Shown piece after piece: positions 27,501 to 48,534 of a stretch of 64,000 nt of DNA. The stretch's first letter is position 1, and each line of letters opens with the position of its first letter. This stretch comes from Nematostella vectensis. Taxonomy: Eukaryota > Cnidaria > Anthozoa > Actiniaria > Edwardsiidae. The translations under genes and the position numbers were made by a program. Where the stretch lies: assembly GCF_932526225.1 (NCBI RefSeq), contig NC_064039.1:746001-810000 (forward strand), in the 5' to 3' direction. The notes below the pieces were generated by a model. It did not search any database, had not been told where the DNA came from, and was given only the letters and a program-made list of their open reading frames with translations.

Positions 27501-30500
27501 TGCAGTGAGGAGTTGAACCCCTGAGATCAATTTTAGTAACTTCATTTTTGAACTTAAATAATTTGGTTAAACATTCTGGGGCTTGACCCTTCTAAAGTGT
27601 CCCATCCTAAGGCAGCAAGCGCCTCTAGATGGGGGGAGTCATTCCTCCAGTTTAGAATAACTCGGGCAGCCCTGTTTTGTAGGACTTGCAATCTTCTAAC
27701 GTGGCCCTGGCCCAGAGTACCCCATACCTCACTGCAATACCCAAAGTGGGGTTTAATAAGGGCATTGTAGATAGAGATTAGAGTATTTCTGTCCACATAG
27801 TCCTTAACCCTCCTTATTGCACCATACCACAGGAGACTTTTTTTTGCAATTTCATCAATTTGGTTGGCCCATGACAAGTGATTATCAACTGACACTCCCA
27901 ATAATTTGCTATGGGATACTTGCTTTATGTTGCTAGAATCGATTCTGATAGATGGCTGTTTATCTAAGTTGTTTAACTTATAACGAGATCCAATCAGCAA
28001 AAATTCGGTTTTAGCAACATTAAGGCTCAATTTATTTGCCCTTAGCCAAAATTTAACCCTACTCAGGTCGTCATTCATGGCCCCCTCAACTTCCTCCATT
28101 GACACGCCAGATATTGTCAAATTAGTATCATCCGCAAACATGCGAGATGTAGAATTTTGCAAGCACGCTGGTAGATCATTAATATATAGGAGGAAGAACA
28201 GGGGGCCAAGAATTGATCTCTGAGGAACACCACACGTGATATGGCTTTCAGAGGATAGCGACTCATTAACCTGGCAAACTTGTTATCGGCCAGATAGGTA
28301 GGACTTAATTAGAGACAGAGCATCATGAGAAATTCCAAGGATTTGCATCTTGCGAAGTAAGATCTCATGATCCACTGTATCGAAAGCCTTTTTTAGATCT
28401 AGCAAAACGACCAGATTAAACATTTTGCGGGCCATGTTAATTAACCATGAATTTGTGCAATCCAACAGAGCTGACATGGTTGAGTGAAGCCTCCGAAAGC
28501 CAAATTGGTGGTTAAAAATTAAACTATTTTTTAGCAGATATTCGTATAATTGGTTATAAAGTATTCGCTCCATAATTTTACTAATGACTGGTAGAATTGA
28601 AATAGGACGATAGTTTTCCGGTAATCTTCGTTCACCTTTCTTGAAAAGAGGTATTACCCTAGCTATCTTTCAATCATTGGGAAAATGGCAAGTTTTGATA
28701 GAACTGTTGAAGATATAAGAAAGAGACTGAGCAATTGCTGGCGCTGCAGCTTTTAACATTTTTCCTGACACTTTCTCAATGCCAGTGGCTTTAGATTTTG
28801 ATAAGCTGTAAGAGCTTAATTTAAGAACATCATTGTCACTAACAGTTTTAAAGTTGCGAAATTGTGAACTCGCACCTTTAACAAAATGCTCAAAGTCAAC
28901 ACCGTTACTATCAATGGATGCCGCAAGATTTTGACCAATGTTAAAAAAATACTGATTAAAATTCTCAGTTATTTCATCAGGCGCATATACACTAGCGCCA
29001 TTTATTTTAATCTCATTCACTGTACGCTGATCCGAGGATCGTCCGAGAAGATCATTAATTATCTTCCAGGCTTCCTTTGGATTATCATGTTCCTGGGCTA
29101 TTTTATTTTTATAATAATTAGACTTCGCCTCCCTTAGGGCAATGTTAACTTTGTTTCTCGCATGTTTATAGCTTTCCCAATGAACACTATTATTTGTAAT
29201 AATTGCTTTTCTTTTGATTCTATCTCTTGTATTGATCAAAGTCTTAATTTCCCCAGTTAGCCATGGAATACTTCGGCGTCTTAGCTTTTTGCGTTGCAGC
29301 GGAGCGTATTTATCAAGGACTTCGAGAAAAAGCGTTTTCCAGCACGACCACATTGATTCCGTGTCAGGCATCAATGCGATCATGTGCCAAGGTTGTTTGC
29401 CTGAGTCCTCAATGAATCGCTGTTCATTAAACCTTTTATGTTTGTAATTTCAATGATTTTAGGTTTAGAATTCAATGGTGTTTTATAGTTAATTTTGCGA
29501 ATGCCGAAAATCATTCCATGGTCACTCAATCCCAGGCCGTAAAACTCTTTTAAATCGCTATCAAAATCACCCAAAATATCATGAGTCAAGTCCATGATCT
29601 AAAGGCAAGGTCCGTGGTCGTGGATGGATTTCGAACGCGCGAAAAAGTTTTAACTTTGGATAAAAAATTCATGACGAACGGTTCGTTGTACTGACTTGAG
29701 CTGTAAGAGAGAAACGTGCAGAATTTCATATAAGGCAGTCCTTTCGTCTTTTTGTCCAATGACAAAGAGGCAAAATACGGAGAATTCTGTATCTAGGCGC
29801 TAAAGGGTTTGATGTTTGTAGCTCGTATGGTATAGCATGAACAAAACAGATGAAGGTTGTGATGACTGAGGGATGTTTGTTGTCTTAACATGAATTTGCC
29901 ATATGTAAGCTCCTTTGCAAGTTCTTTAGAATTTTATTTTATTCTTAAATGTTGTACTGGGAATTCTTGGTTGAGTTTTATTTGATTCACATGGTCTAAC
30001 AATTAACATGCAATTCCACTGCTTGAGAAGCTAAGAACCTAGAAAGAAGAGAAGGAGAAGGATAACAATAAAATAACCTGAAGAATAATAGTTAGGAGTT
30101 CATATGAAGAAATATGTTGACCTGCTTTGATAGGTCTAGATGTAAAAAATCATATATAATTAACTAGCATTTACAAATTCTCTCCCAACGAATCCGAAAG
30201 TTTTATAACAATTACTGAGTATAATTGACTTACCTAGGGAGGGGGGGACTCCCATATTATAATGACGGGGATGCTTGTAGGGAATTTCATTTTTACCCCT
30301 AAGAGGTACCAACGAACAACGTACCAACGTACATTTGTAGTTGAAAAGCATTTAAATCAATTTCATTAAACTTTTTTTTAACATCGAAGTAGCAGCTAGG
30401 TCTGACCCCAAAAATGTACCGTGTCTCAAAAAATGCCAGCGCTTGAACTCGAACCCCCTAAAAGGTACCAAACCCGTGATTTTTACCCCTAAAAGGTACT

Positions 30501-33500
30501 ACGAGCATCCCCGTCATCTCGGTATAAAGAGTCCCCCCCCCCCCCCCCCCCCAGGGATTTGATTTCAGCGTGAAGAGTTTCAAATCTGCCCGGGTGTGAG
30601 TGTAAAGGCATTTCGCATTCGCTTTTACATTCACGAATGTGGACGTGGTGTGTTTCTCCTTCATCAGCAGCGTAGATAACCATAATTTTTGATAAGATTC
30701 GACGCCCAAAAGAATTTCTTGAAGTAGAACAACTCGCAAGATTTGCCACAATTAATTCAAGATGGCGACTAGAGATACAATAGGACAGCTGTTTTGATTC
30801 GCTCTCTGTACGGTTTCAAAGTACACACTTCACGATTAGCTAAAAGAGTCACAGCCCCATAATCCATAGCGAACGTGTTAAATAAGACGGCTGTTTTGAT
30901 TCGCTCTTTGTACGATTTCAAAGTAAACACTTTTCGATTGGCCATATATTTACCCATCATTTTTTCAATCGAAGTGTCCACACCACCACTGCCGCCGCCA
31001 CTTGCTTGGTTATTCACAAAACTGGTGTTCCACGACTAAAAATGGCAATGGTGACGATTATAACGGCGTTGATAACGATAATGATGATTTGTAATGATGG
31101 TGACGATTATAACGACGTTGATAACGATAATGATGATTTGTAATGATGGAGATGATTGATGATTTGTAATGATGGAGATGATTTGTAATGATGGAGATGA
31201 TTTGTAATGATGGAGATGATTTGTAATGATGGAGATGATTAATGATGGAGATGATTAATGATGAAGATGATTAATGATGGAGATGATTAATGATGGTTAT
31301 GCAGGGACCACAGAGACAGTTGAAAAAGTTGCCATATTGAAAAACAATAAAGGAATAAATCATAGTATTTGACTTGTTTCTGTCGCAAAAAGTGGTGGGC
31401 CGTGCCCCTCCCCCCTCCCAAGCCCCTTCCACTCCGCGGTGCCTGCGATGTAATGATGATGATGGTGATGATAATGATGATGATGTATATATTGATGATT
31501 GGTAATGGTGGCGATGATTGATTGCTGATGTAAGTGGTCATGGTTATAATACTAATGCTGATGCTTCTCTCTCAAGCTAACATATAGTAGTAGTAGCAGC
31601 AGTAGCTTTATTTTAAGAGGGGAACACTTAAAAGTGTGATACACTTACAAACTTGTGGCCCTCCGCAAAAAAAAAAACAAATAATAAAATTACAATATAA
31701 TCAATAATCAACAACAAAAAATATAATATTTATAGTGAAATAGATTGAAAACCAAGTCCGAGGCTTGACATCGGGAGATAGTTAAGCGCATTGCAGCTTT
31801 GAAAGCCGCACTGGATGGCCGCTTTTTCGATTCTCCCGGAAGGTTGTTCCATAATTTCGTCGCTGTCACCATAAAAGTTCCCCCCCTCCCTCAAGCTCAC
31901 GCGAATGAATGTTTAGGCAAAATGAAATTAACCCCACCAAACCTAGTATTTGCATTGTGTACATGCGGTTATAATACTTACACTAATACTTCTCTCTCTA
32001 GCTATTATGGAAGCTCTCGTCTTCACTGGTGGCATGGTAAGCCAGCTCACTAGTGGCTTGTGGATTGACAAGCTAGGCTTCACTGGCCCCTACTGGTTCA
32101 TCTTCGGCTGCCTTGTCATCGCTTTCTTTTACACCATCTTTCTTGTTCCTGAGACACGTTTTCCAGATGAAAACACGGAGAAGTCCAGGTTCTTTAGCTG
32201 CAAAACTCTCAAGCGCATCTGGAAAGTGTACTCAACTCCGCGAGATGGCGGTAGAAAGAACATGCTCCTTCTGACCCTGAATGACGCGCTGACGCAGGTC
32301 GCCATCCAGGGTGTAGGCCCCGTCATGACCTTGTACATACTTCACTCGCCGCTGTGTTTTTCGGCTGATGACCTTGGCTATTTCTCGGCCGTCCGGTTTC
32401 TGGTCATGGGTTTCGGTGCGGTTTTTGGGCTCAAGTTCCTCGTGAAATGGATAGATGAGTTGAGTATCAGCAGGTTAGGGCTTCTCACCACTATCGGGAC
32501 CTATGTGCTGTTCGGGTTCTCCACCACTCGCGCGATGGTATTTATAGGTGAGTGAAGTAGATCTCTTATTGGATCAGGAAAATTATAAGCATCTCCCCGT
32601 TTAGTATTATGTCTAAACTTAGTACCCTAAATTTTTATATCAAAGCCGTTTTCGGGTGAAAACAGTAACGGTTATTTGGCTTTTTGGGTGGCAAACTCGC
32701 GCGCACCTTTTGGCGGCAAAATAACAGGATAATAGCATGTCTATTGTTTTTGCTAGTTGGCGCGATGGAGTAAGCATGTCTATTGTTTTTAGTTGGCGCG
32801 ATGGAGTAAGCATGTCTATTGTTTTTGCTGGTTGGCGAGATGGAGTAAGCATGTCTATTGTTTTTAGTTGGCGCGATGGAGTAAGCATGTGTATTGTTTT
32901 TGTTAGTTGGCGCGATGGAGTAAGCATGTCTATTGTTTTTGTTAGATGGCGCGATGGAGTAAGCATGTCTATTGTTTTTGTTAGATGGCGCGATGGAGTA
33001 AGCATGTCTATTGTTTTTGTTAGATGGCGCGATGGAGTAAGCATGTCTATTGTTTTTGTTAGATGGCGCGATGGAGTAAGCATGTCTATTTTTTTTGTTA
33101 GATGGCGCGATGGAGTAAGCATGTCTATTGTTTTTGCTAGTTTGCGCGATGGAGTAAGCATGTCTATTTTTTTGTTAGATGGCGCGATGGAGTAAGCATG
33201 TCTATTTTTTTTGTTAGATGGCGCGATGGAGTAAGCATGTCTATTGTTTTTGTCAGTTGGCGCGATGGAGTAAGCATGTCTATTATTTTTGCTGGTTGGC
33301 GCGATGGAGTAAGCATGTCTATTGTTTTTGTTAGTTGGCGCGATGGAGTAAGCATGCCTATTGTTTTTGTTAGTTTGCGCGATGGAGTAAGCATGTCTAT
33401 TGTTTTTAGTTGGTGCGGTGGGTCTGTTGAATGGAGCCGTTGCGCCTGTGTTCAAGGGAATGCTATCGCGAATCGTCAGCCGCGATGAACAAGGTAAGAT

Positions 33501-34329
33501 CCGACAAGAAGGGGTTAGGCTCAGTGGGGGGTTAGGCTCAGTGGGGGGTTAGGCTCAGTGGGGGGTTAGGCTCAGTGAGCCTTTTTCTCACATCTATATT
33601 TGTATGTCAACAGGAGCCCTATTCTCGTTCGTGGCCTCCCTAGAGACGCTTTGTTCGTTTATTGGAGCGCTAACCTTGAGCTCGATGTACCCGGCCTTCC
33701 TTAAACACGACTTGCCGGGAATGGTGTTTTTCCTGGTGGCTATCGTGAGTCTCATACCCCTGCTAGTCACGTGGTAAGTACATGCACGTCTAGCCCAAAA
33801 AATATGATGTCATATCTCTCGTGATAACGTGGTAAGTACACGTCTAACGTAACAAAAAATAACGTTACAAAAATATGCGTCATACTTCCCACGTGGTAAA
33901 GTCGCGCTTGTCTACACAACGAAATTTTGACGTCATATTGCTCGTGATCACGCGATGAATACACGCAAGTTAATGCATAAAATATGACGTCATACTTCTC
34001 GTGATCACTTGGTAAATACACGTTGTCTACGCAACTAGTAATTTAGTTCCGGATAATGGAACGCAACGGAAGTTTCACGCATTATCCAAAGATAAAGCTG
34101 TCTGTCATTTTTCTTGATTTGAACTCTTATTTCCCATCTTTTACTCAGTTGCTTCAAAAACCCCAAGGAGTTATTATCTAAACAAGACCGTGCCCACCTA
34201 GCTGCGCGGGGGACTGGGTACAAGACCATGGTCGAGGAAAGCCTTCCTTCTCTAGTACAGGATAACGGTAACCATAGTAACGGCAGAATTGACGGCGAGG
34301 TCCCAGCCACACAGAAGGACATTGACTAA
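358..34329 (+). CDS. SLC46-family proton-coupled solute transporter (MFS), six coding exons
   Basis: Joined exons 358-573, 1243-1555, 32002-32547, 33410-33493, 33614-33773 and 34149-34329 keep phase at every junction and total 1500 nt (499 residues plus stop), the usual size for SLC46 (folate/heme-type transporters and relatives). Visible signs: TM1 followed by an extracellular loop with a Cys and two N-glycosylation sequons (NET, NST), the MFS motif A after TM2 (GSWSDCHGRKP, about residues 100-110), a long central cytoplasmic loop, and the SVSRDEQG-like segment (here IVSRDEQG) in the second half. All introns are GT-AG. The ATG at 358 is preceded by a good 3' splice site (ttttcag, ending 347), so a non-coding 5' exon probably lies upstream of the window. 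The family moves small organic solutes with protons across plasma or lysosomal membranes. The substrate here cannot be told. Intron 2 is 30.4 kb and consists largely of repeats. Confidence 0.88.
905..1040. mobile_element. Hammerhead-type retroelement fragment with an inverted segment
   Basis: Bases 905-968 match 46412-46475 almost base for base, in the same orientation. Bases 969 to about 1034 match 46476-46540 as reverse complement. The inverted part keeps the GAAAC and stem III portion of a hammerhead motif (ccacgaaacagacctgta) but lacks the CTGATGA half. It lies in SLC46 intron 1, flanked by TA-rich runs. Confidence 0.6.
1243..1555 (+). CDS. SLC46-like exon 2
   Basis: Starts VQATAAYVQ after a ttttctaaag acceptor and ends ...QRALRL at a perfect gtaagt donor in phase 1. 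Encodes TM2 to about TM4 with the MFS motif A SDCHGRKP, the best family marker in the gene. Confidence 0.88.
1556..2632. other. Start of SLC46 intron 2: no gene seen
   Basis: Contains short GATGAT microsatellite-like sequence near 1625-1650 and (TA)n near 2218. No convincing coding sequence or RNA gene is seen. The short ORFs here have no family signature. Confidence 0.6.
2633..3625 (+). repeat. Left long TIR of the 4.28 kb TTAA element
   Basis: Reverse-complement partner of about 5925-6915. Matching landmarks include the tgcccccaaatcggcgattt region and the ctgatcagcggtctgccag / accgctgatcagttg region at the inner end. Confidence 0.75.
4637..4872. repeat. Paired poly-C / (CA)n microsatellites
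   Basis: Two similar simple-sequence tracts, a C run followed by (CA)n, at about 4637-4663 and 4833-4872. The ORFs overlapping them encode only low-complexity Pro/Gly/Thr-His runs and are not genes. Confidence 0.8.
5222..5402 (-). CDS. Exon-like ORF inside the TTAA element, unknown product
   Basis: Minus-strand reading from an ATG at 5402 gives MTTCDYTVCVGAP and continues to ...EFELLLARAG at a gtaagt donor consensus. The peptide has several Cys but matches no family I recognise. No second exon could be linked. It may be a captured host exon or part of a lost element gene, and may equally be chance. Confidence 0.3.
5715..5746. other. Perfect 15-bp-stem hairpin, 2-nt loop
   Basis: gcaagagaccatgat, then ac, then the exact reverse complement. 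It is too exact to be common by chance. It sits in the centre of the TTAA element close to the inner end of the right TIR. Confidence 0.8.
5925..6915 (-). repeat. Right long TIR of the 4.28 kb TTAA element
   Basis: Mirror copy of about 2633-3625 with scattered substitutions and short indels, ending CTGGTGCAC next to TTAA. Confidence 0.75.
7254..26088. repeat. 18.8 kb minisatellite, 53-bp unit, about 350 copies
   Basis: The unit runs from gcttgtgtaataatggcag through tggctgcgatattgtagtg to ccacacagtagcaca. Frequent variants: caca/cata, aaa for cag after tggc or tg, taacgg, a 4-bp longer unit (taataaataatgg, 57 bp) and rarer taaataatgg (+1), gtgttataa, atattatag and cagtcgcac. Variant order recurs at distances of 3779 and 5105 bp, showing higher-order duplication. 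The whole array lies within SLC46 intron 2. The minus strand has almost no stop codons in any frame because the unit lacks tta, cta and tca on the plus strand. The resulting long ORFs (up to 1342 codons) are treated here as a by-product of the repeat, not genes. Confidence 0.97.
26090..27180. other. Unique sequence after the 53-bp array: no gene called
   Basis: A 116-codon minus-strand ORF at 26159-26509 is Lys/Arg-rich with no recognised domain. I see no splice or family support for it. The rest is AT-rich without clear features. Confidence 0.5.
27181..29600 (-). mobile_element. 5'-truncated, inactivated LINE (CR1/L2-like non-LTR retrotransposon)
   Basis: Read on the minus strand: the C-terminal part of an AP endonuclease (SDHGMIFGIRK), a linker region, then a reverse transcriptase with LDLKKAFDTVDH, a VPQ-SILGPL-like motif, the catalytic FADDTNLT, and a C-terminal YSGAKLWNSLSPETRE segment. 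At least two in-frame stops break it: one after ...CHFPND (near 28670) where Trp is expected, and one after ...YLSGR (near 28283). It ends in AATAAA-like sequence plus a (CTA)n-type 3' tail at 27181-27192. The endonuclease 5' half is missing. Inserted antisense to the SLC46-like gene. Confidence 0.85.
27554..29595 (-). pseudogene. Broken LINE ORF2: endonuclease-reverse transcriptase
   Basis: Coding remnants at 29595-29380, 29383-28670, 28573-28283 and 28162-27554 (with 28620-28670 and 28160-28280 also readable) form one degenerate polyprotein. The YxDD-type box is present as FADD near 28140. The stops and frame changes mean no intact enzyme is made. Confidence 0.82.
29601..30235. other. Intron sequence between LINE and small TIR element: nothing recognised
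   Basis: AT-rich; no ORF with family character, no tandem repeat and no RNA gene apparent. Confidence 0.5.
30229..30768 (-). pseudogene. Exon-like ORF interrupted by the MITE
   Basis: On the minus strand, a tatctctag acceptor (ending 30769) opens a frame with RHLELIVANLASC, then IMVIYAADEGETHHVH and MPLHSHPGRFETLH, to ...AEIKSL, where the MITE begins. Beyond the MITE lie the second target-site copy and a gtaagt donor (about 30229-30234). Without the insertion the exon would run straight into that donor. I do not recognise the protein. It could be one exon of a nested antisense gene or of an old retrotransposed or captured gene; no other exons were found. Confidence 0.35.
30241..30552. mobile_element. 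312-bp MITE-like element with poly-G/C terminal inverted repeats
   Basis: The ends are inverted copies: gggggggactccca and gacggggatgcttgtag at left versus ctacgagcatccccgtc and agtccccccccc at right. A 5-bp candidate target duplication AGGGA flanks both sides (30236-30240 and 30553-30557). Internal aaaggtacc-like phrases repeat. It sits in an exon-like ORF a few bases before that ORF's donor site. Confidence 0.7.
30775..30950. repeat. Two-copy tandem duplication, about 104-bp period
   Basis: The phrases gctgttttgattcgctct, gtacggtttcaaagta and cgattagc occur twice with about 104-bp spacing and modest divergence. Confidence 0.7.
31040..31310. repeat. GATGAT-type minisatellite
   Basis: Degenerate tandem units such as gatgatttgtaatgatgga (about 19 bp) and gatgattaat. 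Related GATGAT sequence recurs at 31449-31530. Confidence 0.8.
31580..31966 (-). mobile_element. LINE 3'-end fragment with 38-bp target-site duplication
   Basis: The minus strand encodes a C-terminal LINE segment (VTATKLWNNLPGES) and ends in AATAAAGCTACTGCTG plus a trinucleotide tail, like the LINE at 27181. It is flanked by two 38-bp diverged copies (31542-31579 and 31967-32004) beginning ggttataatact, the expected mark of target-primed insertion. The right copy is the working acceptor of SLC46 exon 3. Confidence 0.72.
32002..32547 (+). CDS. SLC46-like exon 3
   Basis: Begins after tctctctctag; the split codon G|CT gives AIMEALVFTGG. Encodes about TM5 and TM6, the charged central cytoplasmic loop (VPETRFPDENTEKS to RDGGRKN) and TM7 to about TM9. 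Ends ...RAMVFI in phase 1 at a gtgagt donor. A diverged copy of its acceptor region lies at 31542-31579. Confidence 0.87.
32735..33409. repeat. 39/36-bp minisatellite carrying splice-site copies, about 17 units
   Basis: The unit is gcatgtctattgtttttg then ttagatggcgcgatggagtaa. Each unit copies the polypyrimidine-AG acceptor and first bases of SLC46 exon 4 (tttttag|ttggtgcggtgg versus tttttag|ttggcgcgatgg), followed by a GTAAG donor-like run. Most units are 39 bp, a multiple of 3, so long ORFs occur on both strands; these are artefacts of the repeat. Confidence 0.92.
33410..33493 (+). CDS. SLC46-like exon 4 (84 nt), abutting a minisatellite
   Basis: Phase-1 exon encoding VGAVGLLNGAV and FKGMLSRIVSRDEQ, matching the conserved late-TM10 segment of SLC46 proteins. 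The acceptor tttttag is the last of a tandem series: the upstream 39/36-bp array repeats this acceptor plus the first exon bases. The donor is gtaaga. Confidence 0.85.
33510..33580. repeat. 17-bp tandem repeat in SLC46 intron 4 (four copies)
   Basis: ggttaggctcagtgggg repeated four times, the last diverging into gagcc. Intron 4 is only 120 nt, so the repeat fills over half of it. Confidence 0.85.
33614..33773 (+). CDS. SLC46-like exon 5
   Basis: Starts after gtcaacag and encodes the TM11-TM12 pair (GALFSFVASLETL ... VFFLVAIVSLIPLLVT). Ends in phase 2 at gtaagt. The bases around this donor are repeated downstream in intron 5. Confidence 0.87.
33767..34032. repeat. Degenerate repeat of the SLC46 exon 5 donor region in intron 5
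   Basis: The junction phrase cacgtggtaagtac recurs at about 33826 (acgtggtaagtacacg), 33891 (acgtggtaaa), 33950 (acgcgatgaatacacg) and 34006 (acttggtaaatacacg), with tatgacgtcata between copies. Period about 55-65 bp. Confidence 0.72.
34149..34329 (+). CDS. SLC46-like exon 6 (C-terminal cytoplasmic tail)
   Basis: Starts after ttttactcag and encodes a hydrophilic 60-residue tail ending KDID and a TAA stop at 34327-34329. No membrane segment is present. The tail is Asn/Gly/Ser-rich before the stop. Confidence 0.82.
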
Positions 34330-34655
34330 CCATGTAGAAAAGCTTGTTTTTTATCAGCTGAAAGGACGTTAACAGCGTTCAATATTGTTGTACACCTATT
34401 TCAAATAAGTCTGCGCTTCGAGAATCCAGGTGTGGTAACCGCGTTGCATGGTAACCTAAATGACAAAATTTCCGTCTTGATATACTTGATTCTACTGAAC
34501 ATGCCAATTCTTTGGATTTGATTTGAGAATGCAAAGTAATTTTTTATCCTGTCAGGGCTTGTGTGTGGTATAATACATATTGTTGATTCATTCTCGTTGT
34601 TAGCGTTTTATGTATAGTCACTGTAAAGGTTGTATTCAAGTATTATTTTATTACA

Positions 34656-34661
34656 AATAAA
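34656..34661 (+). terminator. Polyadenylation signal AATAAA for the SLC46-like gene
   Basis: A canonical AATAAA lies 327 nt after the stop codon, followed by T/GT-rich sequence. It is the first clear signal downstream of the gene, but the hexamer is common in AT-rich DNA. Confidence 0.5.
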
Positions 34662-34751
34662 TAGATCTTGTAGTGTATATTATACAGTAGTATTAAGAGA
34701 ATATGACAACAGTTTGCGAAAGTTTCCTATATACAGCTGTACAAGCTAGTC

Positions 34752-34893
34752 AAAGGGACCCTCCCAAAAACAACTTATATATAAAGATGGACTATGTACA
34801 TCCAGGATACTAAAAACTCTAAAAGGGACCCTCCCAAAAACAACTTATATATAAAGATGGACTATGTACATCCAGGATACTAAAAACTCTAAA
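34752..34893. repeat. Exact 70-bp tandem duplication between the convergent genes
   Basis: The block starting aaagggaccctcccaaaaac occurs twice with no visible difference. It lies between the two poly(A) signals. Confidence 0.92.
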
Positions 34894-34903
34894 ACTCCTT
34901 TGT

Positions 34904-34909
34904 TTTATT
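34904..34909 (-). terminator. Polyadenylation signal for the sulfatase gene
   Basis: Reverse-strand AATAAA about 205 nt beyond the sulfatase stop codon at 35115. Position is plausible; not proven. Confidence 0.45.
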
Positions 34910-35114
34910 TTATGCGACTTCCAGGGACGGATATAGCTTTTGCTAAAGGGGGGTTTGGCTCAGTGACAAAGATGGTAGGGGTAGTTATTTTTAAAATTAC
35001 ATATGGCTTTCTGAAATATAAACCCTCTAAACACTCCCCCTAGATCCGCTACTAACTTCCTTTGTCAATATAGTTTGTATCCTAACATTTTCCAATGTTT
35101 TTTGAATAATTAAA

Positions 35115-48534
<13,420 letters not shown>

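Larger units (their letters stand above)
34330..35114. other. Convergent intergenic / 3' UTR region
   Basis: Apart from the two poly(A) signals and the 70-bp duplication, no gene is seen. The two 3' ends lie about 240 bp apart, so the transcripts may meet tail to tail. Confidence 0.6.

Noticed and set aside
32640-33455. Repeat ORFs MSIVFVRWRDGVS and HLTKTIDMLTPSR
   Set aside because: Products of a 39-bp minisatellite open on both strands; the repeat is intronic.
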